Shown here: in pieces, positions 18,802-28,199 of the stretch
How positions within the stretch are numbered: the first letter of the stretch is position 1
Layout: every line of letters begins with the position of its first letter
Assembly (NCBI RefSeq): GCF_020073745.1
Contig: NZ_JAIRAU010000023.1
Coordinates: 62,001 to 126,000, forward strand
DNA from: Nannocystis pusilla
GTDB taxonomy: Bacteria > Myxococcota_A > Polyangia > Nannocystales > Nannocystaceae
DNA length: 64,000 nt
Reading direction: 5' to 3'
The notes under the pieces: model-generated
What the model saw: only the letters and a program-made list of their open reading frames with translations
Told to the model about the DNA's origin: nothing
Databases searched by the model: none
Translations under genes and position numbers: made by a program

Positions 18802-19698
18802 ATGCCCTCGCAGTTGACCGACGCCGAATGGAGCCAGCTTCTGTCGCGGATCGAGGGGGGCGAGTGCACGCCCTTCCTCGGGCCCGGCGTCAGCCTCGGC
18901 CGTCTCCCGTTGCCCGGTGACCTCGCGATGCGCTGGGCCGACGAGCATCAATACCCGCTCGAGGATCGCTGGAACCTGCCGCGCGTCGCCCAGTACCTCG
19001 AGCTCGAGAAGGGCTCCCGCTGGCTGCGCGAGGAGCTCGCCAAGGCGCTGGCGGACGCGGCCGCGCCCGAGCCCGACGGCGACGCGCTGCAGCTGCTCGC
19101 CGACATCCCGTTCCACACGTACATCACGACCGGCCACGACGACCTCCTCGCGCAAGCTCTGCGCGCCGCGGTCGTGCGCCGCGACGAACGGACCACGCCG
19201 CGGAGGCCGCGCCTCGACTTCTGTCGCTGGCACGAGACGCTGCGCTCCGCGGCGATGCCGACCCCGTTCGAGGCCGACCCGCACTACCAGCCCTCGGCCG
19301 ACGAGCCGTTCGTGTTCCACCTGCTCGGCCAGGCCGCGTTCCCGCAGTCGCTGGTGCTGACGGAGACCGACCACTACGACCTGTTCGTCGCCACCGCGCG
19401 ACACCCTGGCCTCGTGCCCCCGCCGGTGCAGCGGGCGCTGCGAGGCGGGCCGCTGCTGTTCATCGGCCAGCCGCTGACCGACGCCAACTTCCGCGCCCTC
19501 GCCCGCAGCCTCGGCGGCGCCGACTACCGCGGCCTGCAAGACGGCACGCTCTCGGTCCACGTCCGCCCCGAGGGCAACGACGCCGCGCTCCGCTACCTCG
19601 AGCGTCACTTCGGCGAGCAGCACATCAAGCTGTACTGGGGGACACCTCGCGAGTTCCTGCAAGAGCTGCGCGAGCGCTGGCTCCGCGACCACGTCTGA
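18802..19698 (+). CDS. SIR2-like domain protein with altered catalytic residues
   Basis: A 298-residue protein resembling the SIR2-like (SIR2_2) family, whose active members bind or cleave NAD and often act as effectors in phage defence. The nucleotide-binding start is visible as CTPFLGPGVSLGRLPLPGDLA (compare GAG-x-S). The block usually TTN-x-D reads ITTGHDDLL, so the conserved Asn is Gly. The block usually LHG reads FHLLGQAAFPQSLVLTE, so the catalytic His is shifted or lost. The domain may bind NAD without normal hydrolysis. ATG 18802 has GGGAG upstream. It is followed after 15 bp by a STAND ATPase gene on the same strand with a strong ribosome site, so the two form an operon and probably one system. 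Confidence 0.8.
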   Translation: MPSQLTDAEWSQLLSRIEGGECTPFLGPGVSLGRLPLPGDLAMRWADEHQYPLEDRWNLPRVAQYLELEKGSRWLREELAKALADAAAPEPDGDALQLLADIPFHTYITTGHDDLLAQALRAAVVRRDERTTPRRPRLDFCRWHETLRSAAMPTPFEADPHYQPSADEPFVFHLLGQAAFPQSLVLTETDHYDLFVATARHPGLVPPPVQRALRGGPLLFIGQPLTDANFRALARSLGGADYRGLQDGTLSVHVRPEGNDAALRYLERHFGEQHIKLYWGTPREFLQELRERWLRDHV

Positions 19699-19713
19699 GC
19701 GCCCCGGAGGTCC

Positions 19714-22017
19714 ATGTCCGCACCCAAATCAGGCCCGCAGAGCCCCTTCCCCGGACCCCGCCCCTACGAGGCCGGCGAGCGCGACCGCTTCCACGGCCGC
19801 GCCGGCGAGCGCCGCGACCTCGCGGCGCTCGTGATCGCCAACCGCCTCACCGTGCTCTACGGCCCGACCGGCGCCGGCAAGACCTCGCTGCTGGCCGCCG
19901 GCCTCGTCCCCGAGCTCGAGCGCGCCGGCTTCATGGTCATGCCGCTCGCGCGCCCCGGCGGCCTCCTGCCCCCGGGCACCAACCCGCTCCACCTGCGCAA
20001 CGTCTACAGCGCCAACGTGCTGATGCACTGGCACCACGGCGAGTTCGAGGGCGTCGCCAAGCACACCATCACCTCGTTCCTCGAGGCGATGCAGGACCCG
20101 CGGCCCGAGCGCCCGCTGGCGCTGATCATCGACCAGTTCGAGGACCTGTTCACCACCCACGCCACCCAGCCCGAGCAGCGCGAGGCGTTCCTGCGCGAGC
20201 TCGTCGAGTGCATCTCCGAGCCCGAGCGCGGCGTCGAGGAGCGGCCGGTGCGGCTGTGCCTGGCGATCCGCGACGAGGACCTGGCCGAGCTCGAGCGCTA
20301 CGCCTCGATCCTCCCCGACCTCCTGCGCGTGCGCTTCCGCCTCGACCCGCTGCGCCGCCCGGCCGCCGTCGAGGTCATGACCCACGCCGCCGGCGGCGTG
20401 TTCAGCCGCACCGACGCCGAGAAGCTGGCCGGCGACCTGGCCCACCGGCGCGTGCGCGCGTTCGGCAAGCTGGCGCTGGTCCCGAGCGAGTTCATCGAGC
20501 CGATCCAGCTGCAGCTCGCGTGCGACGAGAAGTGGCGCCGCGGCGGCCGCAGCGGCCCGCTCGCCAAGCCGCGCGACCCCGACGAGGCGCTGGTCCGCTA
20601 CTTCGACGCCGCCGTCGCCCGCGCCCGCTCCGGCTGGGGTTCGGAGGCCCGGATCCGCCGCTTCGTCGCCGACCGGCTCGTCACCCCCGAGGGCACCCGC
20701 AGCGCCGTCGTCCGCGGCAAGCGCACCACCGGCGGCCTGGCCAACAAGCTGGTCGAGCGGCTCGAGCACGAGCGGATCCTCCGCGCCGAGGAGCGCCTCG
20801 GCTCGCGCTGGTACGAGCTCGCCCACGAGCGCCTGCTGGGGCCGGTGCGCCTGTCCAATACGACATGGTTCGAGAGCCAGCGGCGGCGCCGCAGCGCCCG
20901 CCGCGTCGCGCTGCTGCTGCTGCTGCTCGCGGGCCTCGGCGTCGCCGGTTACTTCGGCGTGCAGTGGGCGCTCGACCGCTACCACGGCCTCGAGGGCGAG
21001 AAGTCCGGCGTCGAGGCCGAGCTCGCCGCCCTCGACCACACCCGCCAGGACCTGGCGGCCGCGCTCGCCAGGGCCGAGGGCGCCCACGCGCTCGAGAGCC
21101 TGCGGGCCCAGGCGCGCGCCCTCGACGTCGACCTCGTCGGCCTCGCCGACGACGTCCAGGCCGCCCGCGGCGTCATCGCCGAGATGAGCCGCTTCAGCCC
21201 GCGCGGGCGCGACGGCGAGCCCGCCGACCTCACCAACTTCGTCGCCGTCGGCGCCGAGCTGCCCGGCCTGTCCGGCCGCCTCACCGGCCTGGTCCAGCGC
21301 CACACCGACCTCGGCGCCGCTCTCGGCGCCGCCCTGAGCGCCCGGCCCGTCGTCGCGGATGACCTGAAGGCCCTGTCCAAAGAGACAGCCTCCCGCGCCC
21401 CCGAGCTCGAGCGCCTGCGCGCCGAGCTCGACGCCGCCGGCGCCGAGCAGACGCGCCAGCGCGTGCGCGTGCTCGCCGAGCTGGCCGCCTTCGAGGCGCC
21501 GCAGCGGGGCGCCAGCGGCGACGCCCGCGCGCGCGAGATGGCCCGCCAGCTGTGGCGCGACGCCTTCGTGCTGCTGCAGCGCGGCAGCACCGAGGACGCC
21601 CGCGGCCGGTTCGAGCGCTCCCACCTGCGCGACCCCGCCTACACCCCCGCCTGGGACATGCTCGGGCGGATCGCCCACGCCACCGGCGACCTCAAGACGG
21701 CCGAGCAGTCGTACCGCAAGGCGCTGGCGCAGACGCACGACTACGGCCCGAGCCTCGGCAGCATGGCCTCGCTCTACCTCGCCAAGGAGTGGTACCTCGA
21801 CGCCGAGCGCTGCGCCCGCGAGGCCCTCGCCGCCCAGCCCGACCTGCTGGCCGCCCGCGTGGTCCTCCGCGCCGTCCAGCAGCGCCGCCAAAGCGAGGTC
21901 GAGAGCGACGAGGAGGGCCTGAGCCCGAAGAACCCGTGCGGCCCCGCCCCGGCGACCACGAGCACCCCGGCCGCCCCCTCGCCCGCCGCCGAGGCCAAGG
22001 CCGAGCCCGCGGAGTGA
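19714..22017 (+). CDS. nSTAND1-type ATPase with membrane segment and TPR repeats
   Basis: A 767-residue protein starting at ATG 19714 with GGAGG five bases upstream. It opens PFPGPRPYEAGERDRFHGR, the mark of the nSTAND1 family of signal-transducing ATPases. Walker A is GPTGAGKT (residues 50-57), Walker B LALIIDQFEDLF (about 132-143), an arginine-bearing sensor strand is LAIRDEDLAELERY (about 187), and a winged-helix end is YELAHERLL (about 368). A basic stretch and a membrane segment follow (ALLLLLLAGLGVAGYFGV, about 397-416), then coiled-coil, then at least two TPR repeats (about 610-720) and a Pro/Ala-rich tail. STAND proteins act as switches that oligomerise on ligand binding. The TPR side may sense and the ATPase side may control the SIR2-like protein encoded just upstream. 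Two palindrome copies lie within. Confidence 0.87.
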   Translation: MSAPKSGPQSPFPGPRPYEAGERDRFHGRAGERRDLAALVIANRLTVLYGPTGAGKTSLLAAGLVPELERAGFMVMPLARPGGLLPPGTNPLHLRNVYSANVLMHWHHGEFEGVAKHTITSFLEAMQDPRPERPLALIIDQFEDLFTTHATQPEQREAFLRELVECISEPERGVEERPVRLCLAIRDEDLAELERYASILPDLLRVRFRLDPLRRPAAVEVMTHAAGGVFSRTDAEKLAGDLAHRRVRAFGKLALVPSEFIEPIQLQLACDEKWRRGGRSGPLAKPRDPDEALVRYFDAAVARARSGWGSEARIRRFVADRLVTPEGTRSAVVRGKRTTGGLANKLVERLEHERILRAEERLGSRWYELAHERLLGPVRLSNTTWFESQRRRRSARRVALLLLLLAGLGVAGYFGVQWALDRYHGLEGEKSGVEAELAALDHTRQDLAAALARAEGAHALESLRAQARALDVDLVGLADDVQAARGVIAEMSRFSPRGRDGEPADLTNFVAVGAELPGLSGRLTGLVQRHTDLGAALGAALSARPVVADDLKALSKETASRAPELERLRAELDAAGAEQTRQRVRVLAELAAFEAPQRGASGDARAREMARQLWRDAFVLLQRGSTEDARGRFERSHLRDPAYTPAWDMLGRIAHATGDLKTAEQSYRKALAQTHDYGPSLGSMASLYLAKEWYLDAERCAREALAAQPDLLAARVVLRAVQQRRQSEVESDEEGLSPKNPCGPAPATTSTPAAPSPAAEAKAEPAE
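20850..20867. repeat. Dispersed palindrome copy inside coding sequence
   Basis: CCTGTCC AATA CGACATG, nodes 14 bp apart, between ATPase and membrane segment of the STAND gene. Confidence 0.55.
21372..21389. repeat. Dispersed palindrome copy inside coding sequence
   Basis: CCTGTCC AAAG AGACAGC, nodes 14 bp apart, in the coiled-coil part of the STAND gene. Confidence 0.5.
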
Positions 22018-22094
22018 CGACAAAGCACCGCTCCCTCCAGCGGCCGCACCCGAGCCTTCTCGCGCGCGGTCCATCGTGCGACGGTGCCCATCGC

Positions 22095-22499
22095 ATGACT
22101 ATTTGTTCTTTTAAACATGCGGCGATCTGCGGGCTGCTCGTCGCCTGCGGTTCGAAGGACTCACTCGGTGACTGGCCGCGAGTGGAATGTGGCGACCAGC
22201 TCTGCGCCGATGGCGAGCTGTGCGTCAAACCGAGCCCCGAATGCATCGAGATCGAGGTCGACTGCGAGGACGGCACCGGCGGTTCGGAGACCGACGCCGG
22301 CCCCTGCTACGATTGGGGCTACGGGTCCCCTCCCTCGCGATGCGAGCCGCCCGCCGCGGATTGTGAGCACCAACGCGACCTCGCAACCTGCCTCAGCGAG
22401 GCCCACTGCGACGGAAGCATCCCCCACGAGATGTCGACCTTCGCCGCCGGCCGCCTGGTGTGCAGCGAGCCGTACCACGAGCCGTACGACTGCCCGTGA
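22095..22499 (+). CDS. Small Cys-rich lipoprotein
   Basis: A 134-residue lipoprotein. The signal MTICSFKHAAICGLLVAC ends in lipobox LLVAC. The mature part has more than ten Cys, many in closely spaced pairs (CGDQLCADGELC and CIEIEVDC), suggesting a small disulfide-bonded extracellular domain. It follows the STAND gene by 77 bp on the same strand, but it more likely belongs with the surface lipoprotein that follows. No family is recognised. Confidence 0.7.
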   Translation: MTICSFKHAAICGLLVACGSKDSLGDWPRVECGDQLCADGELCVKPSPECIEIEVDCEDGTGGSETDAGPCYDWGYGSPPSRCEPPAADCEHQRDLATCLSEAHCDGSIPHEMSTFAAGRLVCSEPYHEPYDCP

Positions 22500-22564
22500 G
22501 CGCTGCCGGCAGCGCCCGCCCGCGAGCGAGCGCCCTTCGAGATATTCTGGACGCGAGCTCCGCC

Positions 22565-23554
22565 ATGCCATCCCGCTCCCGCACACCGCTCGTCCCCGTC
22601 GCGCTCCTGCTGCTCCCACTCGCGTGCACGGCTCGCCCGCAGGGCGACTCCGCCACCGAGCCCGCGACCGCCGGGACCACGGACGCCACGCCGACCCCCG
22701 GGCAGCCGCCACAGCCCACGACCACGCCCACGAGCGGCCCGGACGCGACCACGAGCTCGGCCACCAGCGACGCGACCACCGACGCGAGCACGAGTGACCC
22801 GGTGACCTCGACCACGAGCACTGGCGCGACGTCGGACGCGTCGAGCACGACGCTCGCGCCCCCGGAGAGCGAGTGCGACATCTGGACGCAAGACTGCCCC
22901 GAAGGGCAGAAGTGCATGCCCGTCTCGCTCGACGACATGTTCGGCAACGAGGCCGCGCGGTGCCGTCCGGTCGTCGACGACCCGGATGCGCTCGGCGAGC
23001 AGTGCACCGTGCTCGGCACCAGCTCCGAGGGCCTCGATACCTGCCCCGCGGGCCAGTTCTGCTGGCGCTCCAACCTCGCATCCAACCTCGGCACGTGCCT
23101 GGCCCTGTGCGCGGGCTCGCCGGCGGACCCGAATTGCGCCGAACCCGGGCTCGTGTGCGTGCTCCATTCACTGGGCGTCGAAAACCTCTGCATCCGCCCC
23201 TGCGACCCGCTCGCGCAGGACTGCCCCGGCGACGACCTGTGCGTGCCTGACCACGTCGGCGACCCCGACGCCGGCGCCTTCATGTGCATCGACGACGCCA
23301 GCGGCGATGACGGCCAGGTCTTCGACCCCTGCACGGAGCTCAACACCTGCGACGCGGGCCTGCAGTGCGCCTCGTCGTTCATGATCCCGGAGTGCGGCGG
23401 CGATCCAGACGGGGCGTGCTGCCTGCCCTACTGCGATCTGACGGTCGAGCCCGACCCCTGTCTCGACATGGGCCTGGAGTGCCTCCAGTGGGCCCAGGGG
23501 GACGCGCCGCCCGGGCTCGAGGATGTCGGTGTCTGCGGCGAGGGGCCGATCTGA
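22565..23554 (+). CDS. Cys-rich surface lipoprotein with Ser/Thr linker
   Basis: A 329-residue lipoprotein from ATG 22565. Signal with lipobox LLPLAC, then about 75 residues of Thr/Ser/Ala/Pro/Asp-rich linker, then about 230 residues with regularly spaced Cys and repeated segments of the type DCPEGQKCMP, CPAGQFCW and CPGDDLCVP. This is the layout of myxobacterial surface lipoproteins whose disulfide-rich heads are held off the membrane by a flexible stalk. The molecular role is unknown. It lies 65 bp after the small Cys-rich lipoprotein gene, possibly co-transcribed. Confidence 0.82.
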   Translation: MPSRSRTPLVPVALLLLPLACTARPQGDSATEPATAGTTDATPTPGQPPQPTTTPTSGPDATTSSATSDATTDASTSDPVTSTTSTGATSDASSTTLAPPESECDIWTQDCPEGQKCMPVSLDDMFGNEAARCRPVVDDPDALGEQCTVLGTSSEGLDTCPAGQFCWRSNLASNLGTCLALCAGSPADPNCAEPGLVCVLHSLGVENLCIRPCDPLAQDCPGDDLCVPDHVGDPDAGAFMCIDDASGDDGQVFDPCTELNTCDAGLQCASSFMIPECGGDPDGACCLPYCDLTVEPDPCLDMGLECLQWAQGDAPPGLEDVGVCGEGPI

Positions 23555-23707
23555 CCCGCAAAGATGGTCCGCCGTATCGAGGCGGGCGATGGTCGAGCCG
23601 CGGCCGCCGTCACGGCAAAAAGCGGGCCCGACCCGGCACTCGCCCCCGAGTTCGCCTCGGGACTCAGGCCCCACGAATCGACGGACTGAACGCAGGCCCG
23701 ACGACCT

Positions 23708-24724
23708 TCACGCCCCCGGCACGTAGGTGACCCACTCGCCCTCCTCGAGCGAGAACCCGTCGCAGGCCGGCAGGTCGCACGCGACATCGGGGTCGCCGAG
23801 GCGCGGCGTCTCGAGGCAGAGCGCCCCGTTCGCCGACCACACCGCCTCGACCGCGCCCATCTCGCCGGGCGTCACCACCGTCCCGCCCGCGTTCTCCCAG
23901 CTCAGCGCCGTAGCGTTCTCCGTGTAGCTGTGGCCCGTGCCGCAGTAGTCGGCGGTGATCATGCGCAGCGTCGCCTGCCGCTGGGCCAGGCTGGCCGGGT
24001 GGCCCGCGCCGTCGAAATTCGACTGCGGCCCGTAGTTCATCAATTGCAGCTTCGCCGCCGCCGAGCCCGCGCACGCCAGCGTCATCCAGCGCGGCCGGTC
24101 GGGCTGGATCGTCTTCGTCTCGAGGTCGTACGTCTCACCCCCGATCACCGTGACCGCGCTCGTGACCGCGTCGAGCAGATCGCCGGTGCACACATTGCGC
24201 ATACCGAGGAGCGCGTTGACGTCGGGGTACACCAGCGTATACGTGGACACCTGCGGCGCCCCCTCGGCCCACGAATCGATCTTCTGGTGACCCAGGATCG
24301 TGATCACGTGCGGCAGCAGGGAGCCCGTCTGCGCGACCAGGATCGTCGCGCCGATCAGCTGATTCCCGCGCAGCGTGGTCCCGAGCGGCGAGCGGGCCAC
24401 CAGCTCGCCCTTCTCGACCCCGAGCTTGAACTGCTGCAGCTGGAGCAGCCCGAGCGGCGCGACGAAGCCGACGATCCGCATACCGTCGGCGTTTGCGAGG
24501 CCATCGAGGTTGAGCTCGCGGATCGCCCGCCCATTGACCTCCGCCGAATTGAACCCGCAGCGCCACACCGGACAGGTGGTCGATCCGCCGTCGCGCAGCG
24601 CGACGTCCTCGTCCTGCTCCGCGTCCGCCATCTCCTCGTCGCATCCGCCTGCTGCCAGACACGCGCCCATGACGGCGATCCCGAGACGCAGACCCCTATT
24701 CGACCGCGAAATCATTCCCCGCAT
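23708..24724 (-). CDS. ADYC-domain lipoprotein
   Basis: A 338-residue lipoprotein, ATG 24724 (GTG 24730 and ATG 24715 are alternatives). The lipobox is CLAAGGC near residue 27. The mature part begins with a Cys pair (CPVWRCGFN), has a long region of mixed strands, and holds the motif MITADYCGTGHSYT that gives the ADYC domain its name, followed by further Cys (ALCLETP, VACDLPACDGF). The domain is known mainly from myxobacterial secreted proteins and has no established function. It is convergent with the Cys-rich lipoprotein and lies downstream of the kinase/TPR gene on the same strand. Confidence 0.85.
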   Translation of the reverse strand: MRGMISRSNRGLRLGIAVMGACLAAGGCDEEMADAEQDEDVALRDGGSTTCPVWRCGFNSAEVNGRAIRELNLDGLANADGMRIVGFVAPLGLLQLQQFKLGVEKGELVARSPLGTTLRGNQLIGATILVAQTGSLLPHVITILGHQKIDSWAEGAPQVSTYTLVYPDVNALLGMRNVCTGDLLDAVTSAVTVIGGETYDLETKTIQPDRPRWMTLACAGSAAAKLQLMNYGPQSNFDGAGHPASLAQRQATLRMITADYCGTGHSYTENATALSWENAGGTVVTPGEMGAVEAVWSANGALCLETPRLGDPDVACDLPACDGFSLEEGEWVTYVPGA

Positions 24725-24845
24725 AAACACCCGACCCCGACCCCCGCGACACTATCCGCGGCCCCTTCTCCCGTCAAGAACAATGTGTTCAGAGTGACTG
24801 TGATGAATTCACCTCCAGCTCGTACGCACACCGATGATTCATGAT

Positions 24846-27800
24846 TCAGCGGCCACGCGCTCCCGCCCGCAGCTTGGCGATCGCCGCCAGGCGCCAGGCG
24901 AACGCCTCGCCCGCCCCGCGGAACCACTGCTCGGCCGCGTCGAGCTCGGCCAGCCCGCGCTGCCGGTCGGCCTCGTCCTCGCTGGCCAGCAGCAGGCCCG
25001 CCAGCTCGAGGCGGGCCCGCGCCAGCACCCGCGGCAGCGAGACGTCGCGGCTTCCGCCGGCGATCGTCGCCAGACCTGCGACCGCCTCGGCGATGCGCTC
25101 GCGCGCCTCGGCGACCTCGCCCTGGGCCGCGAGGTTGAGCCCGAGGCACAGCTGCAACTCGGCCTGCTGCACCACGTGCCACCATTCCCCACTATCCACC
25201 GACGGCGTGAGGGTGGCGCGCAGCGCCGCGATCTCGTCACCGACCGGCCCGACCAGCAGCGCCGCGTGACCGCGGATCAGCGCCACCTCGGGGCGCGTCA
25301 ATTCGGTGTCCTCCGGCGGCATCTGTCGCACCAGCGCCGCCGCCTGTCGCCACGCCATGCGGGCCGCCGCCGGCTCGCCGGACTCCTCGCGGCGGTGCCC
25401 GAGGTGGGCCAGGCACATCGCCCGCTGGGCCACGCGATCGGCGGCAAATCGCTCGAGCACCGAGCAGCCGCGGTCGAGCACCTCCGCGGCCATCCGCGGA
25501 TCGGTGAGCGCGGCGCTGGCGGCGATCCGGATGACCGCGCTGTGCGGGTGCGCCGGTCCCAGCTCGGTCTCGAAGATCTCGAGCGCGCGCAGCACCAGCG
25601 TCTCGCGCTCGGTCGTGCCCGGGACCACCATCGCCAGGTTGCTCAGCGTGTAGCCGACGTCGACGTGGCGCGGGCCGAGCGCCGCGATGCGCACCGCCAG
25701 CGCCTCGCGCAGCGTCTTCTCCGCCTGATGCAGGTCGCCGATCGCCAGCAGGCCCGAGCCCATGCTGTTGAGCACCAATCCCGACAGTCGGGCCGGCGCC
25801 GGCAAGCGGGCCGCGAACTCGCGCGCCAGCGCGATGTCCTCGCGCGTCTGCGCGGCTTGCCCGATCTCCCGGCTGCGCCGGTGGATCCGCAGCGCCAGCG
25901 CCTCCAGGGCCGTCTCGTCGACGTGGGCGCCGAAGGCCGTCAAATAGGCGCGGCTCAGCAGCGCCTCGTCCTCCGACCAGTGGCCGTTCGAATGGATGGT
26001 CAGGCGCGCGCGGGCGAGCAGCGCCTCCGCCAGCGCCGGGCGGTCGCCGCGGGCCTCGGCCGCCGCCACCACCATCTCCGCCAGCTCGATCGCCGCCACC
26101 TGCCGGCCCGCGCGGTCGAGGGCGCCGACCCGCTCGAGCCGCGCCTGCTGCTCGGCCAGCGTCGCCCGCAGCTCGGGGTCGTCGGGCAGCGGCGCCTCGC
26201 TGGCGAGCGCGCGCAGGTCGGCGCAATCCTCGACCGCCGGCAGCCCGCGGATGATCTCGAGCCCGCGCGCCGCGACCTCGCGGTCGGCCGCGCGGAGCAC
26301 CGCGATCGCCTCGCCCAGACCGGCCTTGCGCTGGGCCAGGCACACCATTCGCCGGTCGAGCAGCGCCTCCGAGTGTTCGCCGCGGCGGTGGGCCAGGCAG
26401 GCCGACTTGTGCGCCGTCATCCAGTCGCCGGCGTAGCCGTCGAGCGCCGCCGCGATCGGCGGCCACAGCTCGGCCGAATGATACGGGCCCAGGCCCGCGA
26501 ATCGATGATCGATCTCCTCGCGGCTGCTCGCGCCCCAGATCGCCGCGATCTCCTGCGCCGAGCCATTGCACGTATCGTCGACCGGCGGCGGCGGCGTGGC
26601 TGCCAGGTAGCCGCCCGCGCCCGCCAGCGTCGCCGCCAGCGTCGCCGCCGCCAGCGTCGGTCGGGCCCGCGAGCGGCTGCGATCGAGCGCCCGCAGCAGA
26701 TCCTCCATCGCCGGCCAGCGGTCCTCCGGCTCGACCCGCAGGCCGCGGGCGACCGCCGCGTGCAGCCACGCCGGCACGTGGGCCCCTGCCGGCGGCGCCC
26801 GCAATTCGCCGTAGCCGACCGACAGGGCGATGCTCTGGGTCGTCTCGCCGGCGAACGGGCGCTGGCCGTACAGCGCCTCGTAGAGCGCGACGCAGAAGCT
26901 GAATTGATCGGAGGCCGCGCCGACGGCCTCGGCGCGGAACTGTTCCGGCGACATGTACGCCGGCGTGCCGACGAACTCGCGGCCTACCCACAATGGCAAT
27001 TCTGCGCCCTCGCCGGCGCGGGCGCTCGGCTCGATGCGGGTGGTCGTGCTGGCGCACAGACCGAAGTCCAGCACGCGCACGCGCCCGTCCTCGCCGACGA
27101 TCGCGTTGGCCGGCTTGAAGTCGCGGTGGACCAGCCCGGCCGCGTGCGCCGCCGCCAGCCCCGCCCCGGCCTGGCGAAACACCGCGACCACCTCCTGCCA
27201 GCTGCGCTGGCGCTCGTCGGCCCACGCCTGCAGCGTCTTGCCGCGGATGAATTCCATGGCGAGGAACACGTCCTGCCGGTGCGTCCCGACGTCGTGGACC
27301 ACGACCACGTTGGGGTGCGACAGGCGGGCCATCGCCTGCGCCTCGCGCAGCAGGCGGGTGTTGCCGCGGACCGAGCTGTCCTGATGGCGGGTGTGCAACA
27401 CCTTCAGCGCGATCTTGCGGTCGAGTTCGGGGTCGTAGGCCGAATAGACCACCCCCATCGCGCCGGTGCCGAGGCGGTCGAGGACCGTGAAGCGGCCGAC
27501 CGTCTCACCCGGCTGGAACGAGACGATTCGCGTCGGCACGCGCACCGTCTGGCCCGCGTGCGAGCTCATCGTGCTGGTGGTCGGGGCCCTGGTGCGCGCG
27601 ACCACCATCGCCGCGCCCTCGCGCAGCAGCGCCCGGGTCGCCTCGGCCCGCCGCGTCAGCGCGGCCGAGTCGTCCTCGCCCTCCGCCGTGTCGAGCCATA
27701 CCTCTTTATCACGCTCCACCGCCAGCGAGCGCGCGAGGGCGTCGAGCAGGTCGCTCCACCCCTCGGTGTCGGACACCGACACACGCGCCGGCCCGGCCGC

Positions 27801-28199
27801 CAGCCCGCGCCGCAGCGCGCGACGGAGCCGCCGCAGCGTGGTGATGCCGACCCGCTGCCAGGGCACGTTGCGCAACCAACCTCGCACCAGCGCCGCGTCG
27901 TCGGGATCGTCGAGCGCCTCGATCAGCCGCGCCGCCTGCTCGCGGATCCTCGCCTCCGTCGAAGCCTCCATCGAGAGGACCCCCGATGCGCTGATGCGGA
28001 TGAGCACGGCGATGGCGGCGAGCACCGTCCGCTCGTCGGCCCCGCGCGTCATCTCTGCCCCGGCCTGGACCAGCAGATCCCGCGAATCGCAGGGCGCGGC
28101 CTTGCGCGCCAGGATCCGCGCCGCCAGATCCAGCCGGTGCAGATCGAGCTCCGAGAAATGATCCCAGGCGCCGGGAATCGGGCGATGAGGTGAATTCAC
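24846..28199 (-). CDS. Ser/Thr protein kinase with membrane segment and C-terminal TPR region
   Basis: A 1117-residue kinase starting at GTG 28199. Residues 1-235 are an alpha-helical region of unknown family. The kinase follows (about 238-500): glycine loop RLGTGAMGVVY, catalytic loop HRDFKPAN (about 358), DFGLC and GTPAYMSPEQ. A membrane segment lies near 516-535 (AAATLAATLAGAGGYLA), so the kinase is cytoplasmic. The rest, about 580 residues, is outside or periplasmic and is built of TPR-like repeats (for example LNSMGSGLLAIGDLHQAEKT and VGYTLSNLAMV). The first part of that region, with SACLAHRRGEHSEALLDRRM, is clearly shared with the kinase at 51393, so the two are paralogues. Partners are unknown. 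Confidence 0.92.
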   Translation of the reverse strand: MNSPHRPIPGAWDHFSELDLHRLDLAARILARKAAPCDSRDLLVQAGAEMTRGADERTVLAAIAVLIRISASGVLSMEASTEARIREQAARLIEALDDPDDAALVRGWLRNVPWQRVGITTLRRLRRALRRGLAAGPARVSVSDTEGWSDLLDALARSLAVERDKEVWLDTAEGEDDSAALTRRAEATRALLREGAAMVVARTRAPTTSTMSSHAGQTVRVPTRIVSFQPGETVGRFTVLDRLGTGAMGVVYSAYDPELDRKIALKVLHTRHQDSSVRGNTRLLREAQAMARLSHPNVVVVHDVGTHRQDVFLAMEFIRGKTLQAWADERQRSWQEVVAVFRQAGAGLAAAHAAGLVHRDFKPANAIVGEDGRVRVLDFGLCASTTTRIEPSARAGEGAELPLWVGREFVGTPAYMSPEQFRAEAVGAASDQFSFCVALYEALYGQRPFAGETTQSIALSVGYGELRAPPAGAHVPAWLHAAVARGLRVEPEDRWPAMEDLLRALDRSRSRARPTLAAATLAATLAGAGGYLAATPPPPVDDTCNGSAQEIAAIWGASSREEIDHRFAGLGPYHSAELWPPIAAALDGYAGDWMTAHKSACLAHRRGEHSEALLDRRMVCLAQRKAGLGEAIAVLRAADREVAARGLEIIRGLPAVEDCADLRALASEAPLPDDPELRATLAEQQARLERVGALDRAGRQVAAIELAEMVVAAAEARGDRPALAEALLARARLTIHSNGHWSEDEALLSRAYLTAFGAHVDETALEALALRIHRRSREIGQAAQTREDIALAREFAARLPAPARLSGLVLNSMGSGLLAIGDLHQAEKTLREALAVRIAALGPRHVDVGYTLSNLAMVVPGTTERETLVLRALEIFETELGPAHPHSAVIRIAASAALTDPRMAAEVLDRGCSVLERFAADRVAQRAMCLAHLGHRREESGEPAAARMAWRQAAALVRQMPPEDTELTRPEVALIRGHAALLVGPVGDEIAALRATLTPSVDSGEWWHVVQQAELQLCLGLNLAAQGEVAEARERIAEAVAGLATIAGGSRDVSLPRVLARARLELAGLLLASEDEADRQRGLAELDAAEQWFRGAGEAFAWRLAAIAKLRAGARGR

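Noticed and set aside
24834..28193. Plus-strand open frame of about 1100 codons
   Set aside because: Antisense shadow of the kinase/TPR gene, whose HRDFKPAN and GTPAYMSPEQ motifs lie on the minus strand.
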